Shown here: piece after piece, positions 56,527 through 64,000 of the stretch | Position numbering within the stretch: the first letter of the stretch is position 1 | Layout of the letters: each line of letters opens with the position of its first letter | NCBI GenBank assembly: GCA_002427605.1 | Contig: DIRT01000023.1 | Location: 39,331 to 103,330 of the forward strand | Direction: 5' to 3' | Source: Bacteroidales bacterium UBA5429 | GTDB lineage: Bacteria; Bacteroidota; Bacteroidia; Bacteroidales; WCHB1-69 | DNA length: 64,000 nt | Program-made: the position numbers and the translations under genes | Notes under the pieces: generated by a model | The model's database searches: none | What the model was told of the DNA's origin: nothing | The model's input: the letters and a program-made list of their open reading frames with translations, nothing else

Positions 56527-56863
56527 ATGAGTTGATAAATTGGTATAACTTCCCGGTAACATCAAACGTTTGCTGATCGGTACCCAGAATTGGAATCTTC
56601 TCTTCTTTGGCTTGTTCCAGCATATCAGCATCAGGGGTAAACCCTTTAACTACAATAACACATGCCAGCTCTTTTAACGAAGCTATGGCAATAACATTCT
56701 TATGTGTTTGCAAAGTCACCCACACGTCACCCTCTTTTGCAAAACCCATCACATCACTTAAAAGATCGGAAACATATCCACCCTTTATTTCTCTGTCCAG
56801 GTGTTCTTCTCCACAAAACACCTTAAGATTTAATTGATCAACTAGTTGCTTAACATTCTTCAT
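56525..56863 (-). CDS. DRTGG-domain protein, stand-alone
   Basis: A 112-residue cytoplasmic protein consisting only of a DRTGG-type domain: an N-terminal LNLKVFCGEEHLDREIKGGY segment, VSDLLSDVMGFAKEGDVW, then QTHKNVIAIASLKELACVIVV. In other bacteria the domain occurs beside CBS pairs, in Pta-like proteins or with [FeFe]-hydrogenase maturation proteins, with no proven biochemical role. Here it has no such neighbour. A TATGTTTGC promoter element (56911-56919) lies 48 nt upstream and the shared terminator lies at its end, so it is probably monocistronic. Confidence 0.82.
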   Translation of the reverse strand: MKNVKQLVDQLNLKVFCGEEHLDREIKGGYVSDLLSDVMGFAKEGDVWVTLQTHKNVIAIASLKELACVIVVKGFTPDADMLEQAKEEKIPILGTDQQTFDVTGKLYQFINS

Positions 56864-56910
56864 AGGTTTACCTATTAAAATTAGTAATTTATTTCGTACT
56901 CATACAATCT

Positions 56911-56919
56911 GCAAACATA
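56911..56919 (-). promoter_or_regulatory. -7 promoter element for the DRTGG gene
   Basis: Minus-strand TATGTTTGC, an exact TAnnTTTGC match. Confidence 0.55.
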
Positions 56920-56981
56920 TATAAAATAATTGACATAAAGAATAAAATAAAATAAAAGAGAGATGATGTCAAAAAAAAATA

Positions 56982-56990
56982 TACATTTGC
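56982..56990 (+). promoter_or_regulatory. -7 promoter element for the papain-like protease operon
   Basis: TACATTTGC, an exact match 26 nt before the ATG at 57016. Confidence 0.6.
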
Positions 56991-57015
56991 ACTTTGCATT
57001 TAATAAGGGCAGCTT

Positions 57016-60000
57016 ATGAAAAAACAGCAATACCTTTTTCTTTTTATTCTGATGCTTGTTTTTCTTCAGGTAAAAGCACAACTTACACCGGAAACTCTTT
57101 ATTTGGACTCCCTTTATGAAGCAACTCCGAATTGGCTTCTTGAGAAGGATGAACAGTTTCTGAAATCGGTACCGGTTTTAAGTATTGATCAAAGTCGGCT
57201 CAACCAGCCTATTCCATCTTATGTAAACAATGCTGAATCCTACTTTTTCCCTTACATGTTCTACCAGGTAGCATTGGAATGTGCACAATCCAGTTCCCTT
57301 ACTTATCTTTTTTCTTATGAATTGGCCGTTCGCAGAAATCGCTATCTACTTTTTGACACCCCATATAATAAATACCATATTCCTTCTCACTTTGCCTGGA
57401 ACTTCTGCAATAGTGGAACCAACAGAGGAGTCAGCTTCATGGATACATGGCAAGTGATTCGTACTGCCGGTTCTCCGTTCACTCCTGACTGGGGAACCAG
57501 CTATTCTGATGGAGGAGAAAAAAAATGGCTCTCAGGATATGATAAATATTATCGTGGAATGCAAAATCGCATTGTAGAAATGTACGCCATCCCAACACAT
57601 ACTGAAGAAGGAATTAACACCTTAAGACATTGGATTGCAAACCACTGTTCCGATGATGCCAGAGGAGGATGTGCTAACTTTTACTGCAGGCACCAGTCTC
57701 CTAACGGTGTTTTACCTCCGGGAACCCCCGAAGCCGGTAAAGCAGTGATGGTTGAATTCAGTACCAGTGTCAACCACGCCGAAACTATTGTGGGATACAA
57801 TGACTCCATACGATACGATTATAATGGGGATGGAATATACACTAACCACTTGGATATCAACGGAGATGGGATTGTGGATGTGCGCGATTGGGAAATTGGA
57901 GGAGTGATCATTTGTAACACTTTCGGACCAACATGGGGTGATAATGGATTTTGCTACTTGCCATACAAAAAGTTGGCAGAAACACATTCTGAAAATGCTG
58001 GAATTTGGAATGCCTGTGTATATGTGGTGCAAGTACGAGACGAAGTATTTCCTCAGTTGACCTACAAAGTAACTATCAAGCACAATAAAAGAAGTCAGAT
58101 TCGCTTGAGAGCAGGAATAAATCCTGATCTCAACGCTGATGCACCTAGCAAAACCATTAATTTTAACGTATTTAACTTCCAGGGAGGTGAAAACTATATG
58201 CAGGGTGGAACTACCGAAGCTGATAAAACTTTGGAATTGGGATTGGATATCACACCGTTGCTCAATGACATAGAGCCTAACATTCCCTATCTTTTCTTTT
58301 TGGAAGTGACAGAATCTGATCCCAATGGTACAGGTAGTGGTCAGATTGTTTCTTTTTCTTTAATCGATTATACAAATGGGGGGGAAGAAGAGATCTCCCA
58401 CCCATCACAAAATACGCCCATTGCTAACAACAGTACCACCTATCTAACGGTACAGAGAGCAGTGAACTTCACTAAGCCCACAATTCTCACAAACGAGGTT
58501 GAAACAGCAGCTTTCGAAGAGTTTGAGATTCCCCTGCAAGCTTCCGGTGGCGTAGAACCCTACAGATGGGAATTCACCCAAGAGTATGAAATAGAAGAGT
58601 TTAACGCACCTTACCCACCTCATCAGGGAGTACAGGTGCCTTTGTCTAATTTTGATAATGGATTTACTCGAATTGAACTCCCTTTTACTTTTCCCTGCTT
58701 TGAAAATCAATACTCCGAAATTTATGTTTATGCGGATGGATATATTACCTTCAAAAATAATACTTACAATTGGCCTTTCCTCATTGATGCTGACTATCAA
58801 GTTAAAACAACACGTTTTATCGCACCTTTTAGGGCTGACCTGGTCATCACCTCTTTACTAAAAGAGAGTACGGCACATTCTTTAAAACTCTCATTTGTAG
58901 GACAAATCAAAGGACAAGTCAGTCAATCTGTTCAGTTTACCCTGCAGCTATTTGATGATGGTACCATTGAATTCTATTACGGTAATATGAGTTACAGCGG
59001 GAATAAGTTTCTATCGGTACTCTCTCGGGGAGATGTTAATCATTTCCAGGAGACACCCGTTTCCCAAACCGCAGCAAGTCAGTGTTCCGGGCGAAACTTT
59101 AGGTTGACTCCTCCCCCAAAAAAAGATCATATCCACCTAACAAGAGATGGAAGACTCAAAGGAAGATTAGAAGTAGCTATGGAGCCGACACCTTTAGCGG
59201 TTACTTGCTTCGATAATAATGAGGTTAAAACCAATAAAATTATCAACTTTTCCAGTCTTTACGGTTCATCACTACTCATTACCAATATCACTGTAAATGG
59301 TCCGGCAGGAACTACAATCAGAGCGGGTGATACTATTTCACTCTCCGTATCGATCAAAAATGTGGATCAAATTGGTCTGGAACAGTCAGTTTTACAGTTT
59401 AGCTCTGCTGACCACCTGGTACACTTTATCGACAGTACCGAATATTTTGGATATATCGCCCCCGGTAATGAGTATATCCTCAACAATGCCATCCGTTTTG
59501 TGATGGATCCCGTGACACCGGATCAACATGTTCTGGAACTGCAATCCCTGATTACCAACAGCAGCAATATCAATACGGAAGGGACACACCATTACTACGT
59601 ACATGGAAAGAATATCAAAGCTATCAACTATTCTGTCTATGATGGAAACAATAATCTATTGGATCCCGACGAAAATCTTAACTTGACTATTAAAGTAAAA
59701 AACAATAGCGATTTCGACCTTCAAAACCTCAGGTTTGTGCTCCGATTTTTAGAACCGGAACTTTCTGTTTATTCTCCTCCCGTTACCATTGAATCTTTAG
59801 TTCAGGATGAGATTGAAGCAGTTCCTTTTCTGGTCTCTGTAAACAGCAATTTTATTCCGGAAAATACAGTAGACGCACTGCTTGATATATATATCGATAA
59901 TACTTTTTTCAAAACTGAGGTAGTCACTATTTTAGGTTACAATCCCTGTCTCACCTTTGAGTCAGGAATTCCCTCCTATGTTTACTTCCCCGAAACACCA

Positions 60001-60945
60001 TGGTCTACAACCGAAATCTCGCCCGGTGAAGGATTGGTCTCCGCCGGATCCGGTATGATTACCCACAATCAATCCAGTACGATGCAAATCGACAGATATG
60101 TTCTTGTCGATGGTGAAATCACCTTTAGAAAAAAGGTCTCTTCAGAAACCAATTACGACTTTTTACGTTTTTATATTGACGATGAATTAATGGATCAATG
60201 GAGTGGAACCCAAAACTGGCAGGAAATAAGCTATCCCATCACTGCAGGTTATCACCGATTTAGTTGGGTGTACGTTAAAGATTACTCCGTAAGCAGAGGT
60301 GATGACAGAGCTTATATTGATGCTATCTGCTTCCCGGATACGAACACCTATACTCCTGAATTAGAGTCCAATATAGAGCAAATCTACATTGAAATTCCAC
60401 GCGAAACTACTTTGGATACCACTTTCACACTCACCTCTATAACCCCGACTCTTGCTCTGTTTAACTGTGCCATTATTGATACCAGTGGATATCCGGCTAA
60501 CTGGTGCAATAGTAATTTCCCGAATGGAAGTGTTAATGCTTTACAATCTAAAGAGATTAGACTTCATTTCGATGCCCATCACAAAATAACAAATAAAAGA
60601 TATAGCGCTACACTCAAAATACAGGTTCAGGATGGTAACCTGATTGAAATCCCTGTAGCCATGAAAGTAACTTCCGGTGTTGGCATTCAGGAATATAGTG
60701 TTACTCCACGATTTATCCTGTACCCAAATCCTACTGATGATCAGGTTACCATTGAAATACTCAGTTCGGAATATTCCATTGATAGAATTGAGGTCTATGA
60801 TCTAACGGGAAAATTACTTACTTCCGAAACAGTTCAAAATGAAAGAGCCTCACTCTCTCTTGTAGGTTTTTCCGTTGGAACTTATGTAATCAAAATATTT
60901 TTTGACAAATCTCATTTTCAAATAGTTAAAGTCATTAAAAGATAG
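57016..60945 (+). CDS. Secreted papain-like (C1) cysteine protease with type A T9SS sorting domain
   Basis: A 1,309-residue secreted protein. Signal peptide (residues 1-21, ending VKAQ). A divergent C1-family catalytic domain (about 60-340) contains Gln84 and catalytic Cys89 (YQVALECAQSSS), His254 (VNHAETIVGYND) and Asn301 in ICNTFGPTWGDNGF, the papain order Q-C-H-N. Between His and Asn lies a calcium-loop pair (DYNGDG and DINGDG, 268-285) resembling dockerin or EF-hand loops. Beta-rich modules follow, with a jelly-roll-like domain (about 985-1120, ending ISYPITAGYHRFSW and AYIDAICFP), then a type A sorting domain (FILYPNPTDDQVTIEI ... GTYVIKIFF). The fold assignment is by motif, so the protease activity is inferred. 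First gene of an operon with AlgI- and AlgJ-like genes. Confidence 0.83.
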   Translation: MKKQQYLFLFILMLVFLQVKAQLTPETLYLDSLYEATPNWLLEKDEQFLKSVPVLSIDQSRLNQPIPSYVNNAESYFFPYMFYQVALECAQSSSLTYLFSYELAVRRNRYLLFDTPYNKYHIPSHFAWNFCNSGTNRGVSFMDTWQVIRTAGSPFTPDWGTSYSDGGEKKWLSGYDKYYRGMQNRIVEMYAIPTHTEEGINTLRHWIANHCSDDARGGCANFYCRHQSPNGVLPPGTPEAGKAVMVEFSTSVNHAETIVGYNDSIRYDYNGDGIYTNHLDINGDGIVDVRDWEIGGVIICNTFGPTWGDNGFCYLPYKKLAETHSENAGIWNACVYVVQVRDEVFPQLTYKVTIKHNKRSQIRLRAGINPDLNADAPSKTINFNVFNFQGGENYMQGGTTEADKTLELGLDITPLLNDIEPNIPYLFFLEVTESDPNGTGSGQIVSFSLIDYTNGGEEEISHPSQNTPIANNSTTYLTVQRAVNFTKPTILTNEVETAAFEEFEIPLQASGGVEPYRWEFTQEYEIEEFNAPYPPHQGVQVPLSNFDNGFTRIELPFTFPCFENQYSEIYVYADGYITFKNNTYNWPFLIDADYQVKTTRFIAPFRADLVITSLLKESTAHSLKLSFVGQIKGQVSQSVQFTLQLFDDGTIEFYYGNMSYSGNKFLSVLSRGDVNHFQETPVSQTAASQCSGRNFRLTPPPKKDHIHLTRDGRLKGRLEVAMEPTPLAVTCFDNNEVKTNKIINFSSLYGSSLLITNITVNGPAGTTIRAGDTISLSVSIKNVDQIGLEQSVLQFSSADHLVHFIDSTEYFGYIAPGNEYILNNAIRFVMDPVTPDQHVLELQSLITNSSNINTEGTHHYYVHGKNIKAINYSVYDGNNNLLDPDENLNLTIKVKNNSDFDLQNLRFVLRFLEPELSVYSPPVTIESLVQDEIEAVPFLVSVNSNFIPENTVDALLDIYIDNTFFKTEVVTILGYNPCLTFESGIPSYVYFPETPWSTTEISPGEGLVSAGSGMITHNQSSTMQIDRYVLVDGEITFRKKVSSETNYDFLRFYIDDELMDQWSGTQNWQEISYPITAGYHRFSWVYVKDYSVSRGDDRAYIDAICFPDTNTYTPELESNIEQIYIEIPRETTLDTTFTLTSITPTLALFNCAIIDTSGYPANWCNSNFPNGSVNALQSKEIRLHFDAHHKITNKRYSATLKIQVQDGNLIEIPVAMKVTSGVGIQEYSVTPRFILYPNPTDDQVTIEILSSEYSIDRIEVYDLTGKLLTSETVQNERASLSLVGFSVGTYVIKIFFDKSHFQIVKVIKR

Positions 60946-60963
60946 TATTCAAGTTCACTGTAT

Positions 60964-62385
60964 ATGGTTTTTTCCACGCCTCTGTTTCTATTCTATTTCC
61001 TGCCCATCTTTTTGGTGATCTACTATCTTCTGCCCCATAAAGGACAGAATATTTTTCTTTTAATTGCCAGCATTCTCTTTTACTCCTGGGGAGCTCCGGA
61101 GTTTATCCTGATTGTACTTTTGTCCATATTCATTGATTTCTTTATCATTAAACGGATGAGCAATACCGTGGGCGTAAAACGATCAAGATGGCTGGTCGCC
61201 TCCTTAGTCCTGAATATCTCTTTCCTACTCTATTTCAAGTATGCTAACTTTTTTGTGGATAATATCAATCACATTGCTTCCTTTTTCTCTTTAGCTCCGA
61301 TGAGTTGGAAAAAAGTACTGCTTCCCATCGGAATTTCCTTCTTTACTTTTCAGAAAATGTCTTACTCTATCGACGTTTACCGCGGTGATGGAGCACCACT
61401 CAAGTCGATATTCAACTATGCACTCTACATTTTGATGTTTCCCCCACTAATTGCCGGTCCTATTATCCGATTCAAGGAGATTGAAACTCAACTTTTTGAC
61501 CGTTCTGCTCATGACACTTTTAACGACCGCACCGTCGGGTTTGTGCGCTTTATGATTGGATTGGCTAAGAAAGTACTGATTGCCAACATCTTAGCAGAAC
61601 AAGTAGATGCTATCTTTGCCCTTACCCCCGACTCCTTTTCCAGTTCTACTGCCTGGATCGGAATGATAGCTTATAGCTTTCAAATCTATTTTGATTTCTC
61701 CGGATATAGCGATATGGCTCTGGGAATAGGTAAAATGATGGGTTATGAGTACCCTGAAAACTTTAATTTCCCCTATATTTCACAATCTATCTCTGAATTT
61801 TGGAGACGCTGGCACATCACGTTAGGTAAATGGATGAAAGATTATATTTACATTCCTTTAGGTGGAAATCGGGTACCTGTATTGAGAAGCTATCTCAACC
61901 TTGTCATTGTGTTTCTCATCTCCGGATTCTGGCATGGAGCAGCCTGGACATTTGTCGCCTGGGGTATTTACCACGGAATCTTTTTAGTTGCTGACCGCCT
62001 CTTTTTCTCCCGTTTTTTGAAAAAAATCGGAAAACTTCCCGCAACGCTCTTAACCCTGTTTGTAGTCATGATAGGATGGGTGCTCTTCCGCTCCGAATCT
62101 ATCTCTTACGCCATGCAGTTTTATCGCAAACTATTCTGTTGGGATAATCGAATCGATGAGTTTCACTTTGATTCTCACTTTATTTTCATCATGGTGTGCG
62201 CTGCCATCTTTTCATTGATGGGCTACTTTAAAAAGATCGAAAACTTCCAGTACCAACTCTATAATCCCAATCAAAAGTGGCAAAAATTGGCTGTTTACGC
62301 TTTCTTTGCAGTGATCCTCTTTATCTTGTCGGGCGGTGCGCTCTTAGCCGGCGGTTTCAACCCATTTATCTATTTTAGATTTTAG
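60964..62385 (+). CDS. MBOAT-family O-acyltransferase (AlgI/DltB-like)
   Basis: A 473-residue inner-membrane protein with about ten hydrophobic helices. Family landmarks: FSTPLFLFYFLPIF at the N-terminus, PIGISFFTFQKMSYSIDVYRG, MFPPLIAGPIIR, QIYFDFSGYSDMALGI, ISEFWRRWHITLG, and the catalytic His324 in SGFWHGAAWTF. Such proteins carry acyl groups, usually acetyl, across the membrane for O-acetylation of polysaccharides such as alginate, or of other envelope polymers. The AlgJ-like gene follows 5 nt later and the protease gene lies 18 nt upstream. The polymer acylated is unknown; no alginate genes are present. Confidence 0.92.
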   Translation: MVFSTPLFLFYFLPIFLVIYYLLPHKGQNIFLLIASILFYSWGAPEFILIVLLSIFIDFFIIKRMSNTVGVKRSRWLVASLVLNISFLLYFKYANFFVDNINHIASFFSLAPMSWKKVLLPIGISFFTFQKMSYSIDVYRGDGAPLKSIFNYALYILMFPPLIAGPIIRFKEIETQLFDRSAHDTFNDRTVGFVRFMIGLAKKVLIANILAEQVDAIFALTPDSFSSSTAWIGMIAYSFQIYFDFSGYSDMALGIGKMMGYEYPENFNFPYISQSISEFWRRWHITLGKWMKDYIYIPLGGNRVPVLRSYLNLVIVFLISGFWHGAAWTFVAWGIYHGIFLVADRLFFSRFLKKIGKLPATLLTLFVVMIGWVLFRSESISYAMQFYRKLFCWDNRIDEFHFDSHFIFIMVCAAIFSLMGYFKKIENFQYQLYNPNQKWQKLAVYAFFAVILFILSGGALLAGGFNPFIYFRF

Positions 62386-62390
62386 TAAAA

Positions 62391-63701
62391 ATGAAAGAAG
62401 AAGAAAAGAAAGAGAAAAAAACAAAACAAAGCAGAGGATCTATGATTCTTTGGGGAGTTCTATTCTTTATACTGCTCTCCCCGCTCCTCTTTTCCGGAGT
62501 AAAATCCTGGAAGGGTCCCGCTCTGTTCAATGTTGTAGAAACTGATCTTTCATTAGATGCATTTACTTTACGCAATGTTTTAGAGGGTAATTTTCAGAGA
62601 TTGGTTGAAAAAAAATGTAAAGAGAAAATTGCATTCAGTAACTACTGGATTCGTGCTTACAATGAACTTCTGTTTCGTGTTTTTCAAGAGAGTAAAACTT
62701 ACAAGTTAGTACTGGGGAAGAACAACTACTTTTACGAAGAAATATATATCACTGAATATTTAGGGCGCAATTTTATTGGGGATTCCTTAATGCAAAAAAA
62801 GGTCCAATATCTCTCCTTTTTACAAAAACTGTTGCTGGATCAATATCAAATTTACCTGATACCAGTCATAGAACCCGGCAAGGCAAGTTATAATCCGGAT
62901 CATATTCCGGATCACTATCGTCCTCATATCAAAGGGAGAAATAACTATGAGAGCTTTGTCGAACATGCAACCCGGGAGCAGGTTTTTTATCTTGACTTAA
63001 ATCGCTACTTCAAAGAGTTACGACCTACTGTACCGCACCCACTGTACTCCCATTTTGGAATACACTGGAGCAGCTATGGAATGTGGGTTGCCGCCGATAC
63101 ATTAACGCATTATCTGGAAGCAACCTGTCACATCAAGCTTCCTGAACTCTATTTCCGCGGAGATTCTGTCTCAACCACTAACAAAGACCTGGATTTTGAC
63201 CTGGAACCTCCTATGAATCTCCTGTTTCCTTTACCTACGCAACCCATCTATTTCCCTATTGTTGAGATCATTGCCGATTCTAACAGTGTGAATCCCAAAG
63301 TATTAACTGTTGGTGACAGCTACTACTGGAGTATGATCAACAATGGATATGTAGATCAGGTTTTCTCGGAAAATCCCTATTGGTACTACTATCACACCAT
63401 CTGGCCCGATATCTGGAATTGGAACGTTACTGTGGACACATCCCAATTAAAAAACAATATACTCCATCACCAAATTATATTGCTCACGATTACCGACGCC
63501 AACCTGTACCGTTTTGGATGGGGTTTCATTGAGGATGCCATCGAGAAACTGGCTCCGGATTATCCCATTGACCCTGAAATCTTGTTTCTCAATCGGTTTC
63601 TTGCAGTTGAAGAGCAGTATAACCTATCCGTGAAAGAGGCAATCCGCCAACAAAAAACCTTTGAAGAGATCATACGAACCAAGTACAAAGAAAAACGATA
63701 A
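62391..63701 (+). CDS. AlgJ/AlgX-like SGNH acetyltransferase-type protein
   Basis: A 436-residue protein with a basic cytoplasmic N-terminus, one membrane anchor (about residues 18-36) and a periplasmic SGNH-type domain. Candidate nucleophile Ser310 is in LTVGDSYYWS; the conserved HW motif is at His225 (FGIHWSSYG). In alginate AlgJ/AlgX an Asp lies two residues before that His, but here the position is Gly223, so the triad Asp must come from elsewhere or be lost. The partner of the AlgI-like protein encoded 5 nt upstream; together they would O-acetylate a surface glycan. The target is not evident. Confidence 0.85.
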   Translation: MKEEEKKEKKTKQSRGSMILWGVLFFILLSPLLFSGVKSWKGPALFNVVETDLSLDAFTLRNVLEGNFQRLVEKKCKEKIAFSNYWIRAYNELLFRVFQESKTYKLVLGKNNYFYEEIYITEYLGRNFIGDSLMQKKVQYLSFLQKLLLDQYQIYLIPVIEPGKASYNPDHIPDHYRPHIKGRNNYESFVEHATREQVFYLDLNRYFKELRPTVPHPLYSHFGIHWSSYGMWVAADTLTHYLEATCHIKLPELYFRGDSVSTTNKDLDFDLEPPMNLLFPLPTQPIYFPIVEIIADSNSVNPKVLTVGDSYYWSMINNGYVDQVFSENPYWYYYHTIWPDIWNWNVTVDTSQLKNNILHHQIILLTITDANLYRFGWGFIEDAIEKLAPDYPIDPEILFLNRFLAVEEQYNLSVKEAIRQQKTFEEIIRTKYKEKR

Positions 63702-63705
63702 AATT

Positions 63706-63739
63706 GATTTCGGATTTCGGATTTCGGATTTCGGATTTT
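63706..63739. repeat. Tandem GATTTCG heptamer repeat
   Basis: Four full GATTTCG units and a partial fifth, directly after the AlgJ-like stop codon and touching repeat copy C. Confidence 0.75.
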
Positions 63740-63740
63740 C

Positions 63741-63820
63741 TTTCTTCTTTTTGAAATTAAAATAAATGGGGGGCAGAAAATGTATTCCTTGTTAGTCATA
63801 TTATTTCCCCACTCTGGAAT
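63741..63820 (-). repeat. Dispersed G/C-block repeat element, copy C
   Basis: Minus-strand CCAGAGTGGGG, a 30-nt interval with CTAACAAGG, CTGCCCCCC, a T-rich tract and CAAAAAGAAGAAAG. In the sense direction a promoter-like TACCTTTGC lies about 110 nt upstream (63931-63939) with no gene between, unlike the other copies. Confidence 0.75.
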
Positions 63821-63930
63821 ATGAGACCTTTTAGGAAATATTGAGTCGTGCTAACAATTTATCGTACAAAGTAGCTTGATTCAAATCAGCAGCAACTATT
63901 TAACCCAAATATCAATTATTGTTTTATTTT

Positions 63931-63939
63931 GCAAAGGTA
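63931..63939 (-). promoter_or_regulatory. -7 promoter-like element at the right edge
   Basis: Minus-strand TACCTTTGC with no open frame of note downstream. It would produce a short RNA ending at repeat copy C, or serve a leftward unit that cannot be defined here. Confidence 0.4.
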
Positions 63940-64000
63940 CTTCAAATTTTATTTTGTAATCTTTTATTGTTTTTTCCCTTAATTCCGCAGAATAATTATA

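Noticed and set aside
63706..63739. GATTTCG and ATTACG arrays considered as CRISPR repeats.
   Set aside because: Units are only 7 nt, contiguous, without spacers, and no cas genes are in the window.
63560..63799. 79-residue minus-strand frame with the CPPFILISKRRKK segment; the same reading (C-P-P/L-F ... ISKRRKK) is possible through all four repeat copies without indels.
   Set aside because: There is no shared start codon, the residues before and after differ completely, and this instance then runs antisense to the AlgJ-like gene. The shared reading follows from conserved nucleotides of the element, not evident protein selection.

Overview
The window reads as chromosomal DNA of a Bacteroidota (Bacteroidales-like) bacterium. 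It is A+T-rich. Many genes are preceded by the Bacteroidetes -7 promoter element TAnnTTTGC. There are components and cargo of the type IX secretion system (SprA/Sov, PorT, several proteins with C-terminal T9SS sorting domains), GWxTD, DUF4290, DUF4271 and DUF3078 families, and lipoproteins whose acidic residues after the lipobox Cys suggest surface export. Gene density is high. I saw no rRNA, tRNA, transposase, phage genes or CRISPR array.

Layout. 1-10.9 kb (minus): the N-terminal half of sprA/sov, then ruvA, rsmI, an M28 peptidase, a small phosphoglycosyltransferase, a GWxTD protein, glyS, porT. 10.9-16.9 kb (minus): hldA; an iron locus (feoAB fusion plus a Cys-rich membrane partner); a ppa-hemerythrin-LuxR operon whose regulator has a degenerate receiver. 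16.9-25.1 kb (plus): two tandem paralogues of a ~1,300-residue secreted protein with a CHU_C sorting domain; the first carries two in-frame stop codons. 25.1-33.6 kb (minus): a NatAB-type ABC exporter, DUF4290, a DoxX/thioredoxin-like protein, DUF1599, and a gingipain-family (C25) protease. 33.8-37.7 kb (minus): four tandem paralogous lipoprotein genes, the last a pseudogene. 38.2-44.8 kb: ppdK, a lone UDP-sugar dehydrogenase (plus), a DUF3078 protein and an arginase-fold protein lacking half its metal ligands. 44.8-54.7 kb (minus): topA, a shortened ribF without the flavokinase domain, pheT, rnpA, hemD, DUF4271, a small T9SS cargo protein, an RluA-type synthase and panB. 54.9-63.7 kb: guaA (plus), a DRTGG protein (minus), then a secreted papain-like protease with AlgI- and AlgJ-like O-acetylation proteins (plus).

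How it fits together. Housekeeping genes are interleaved with the T9SS translocon gene, an accessory OM component and at least five T9SS cargo genes, two of them large cysteine proteases from different clans that share a similar C-terminal jelly-roll-like domain. Two tandem gene families each hold one decayed member.

The most unexplained non-coding signal is a ~80-90 bp element present four times (about 11.97, 37.97, 42.49 and 63.74 kb). Its fixed architecture is AGAGTGGGG, ~30 nt, CTGCCCCC, T-rich tract, purine tract. The three copies with a readable upstream neighbour all lie just downstream of a gene on the sense strand, so it may be a structured 3'-end/terminator family or a small mobile repeat. 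I did not find a clearly new multi-gene defence or metabolic system.
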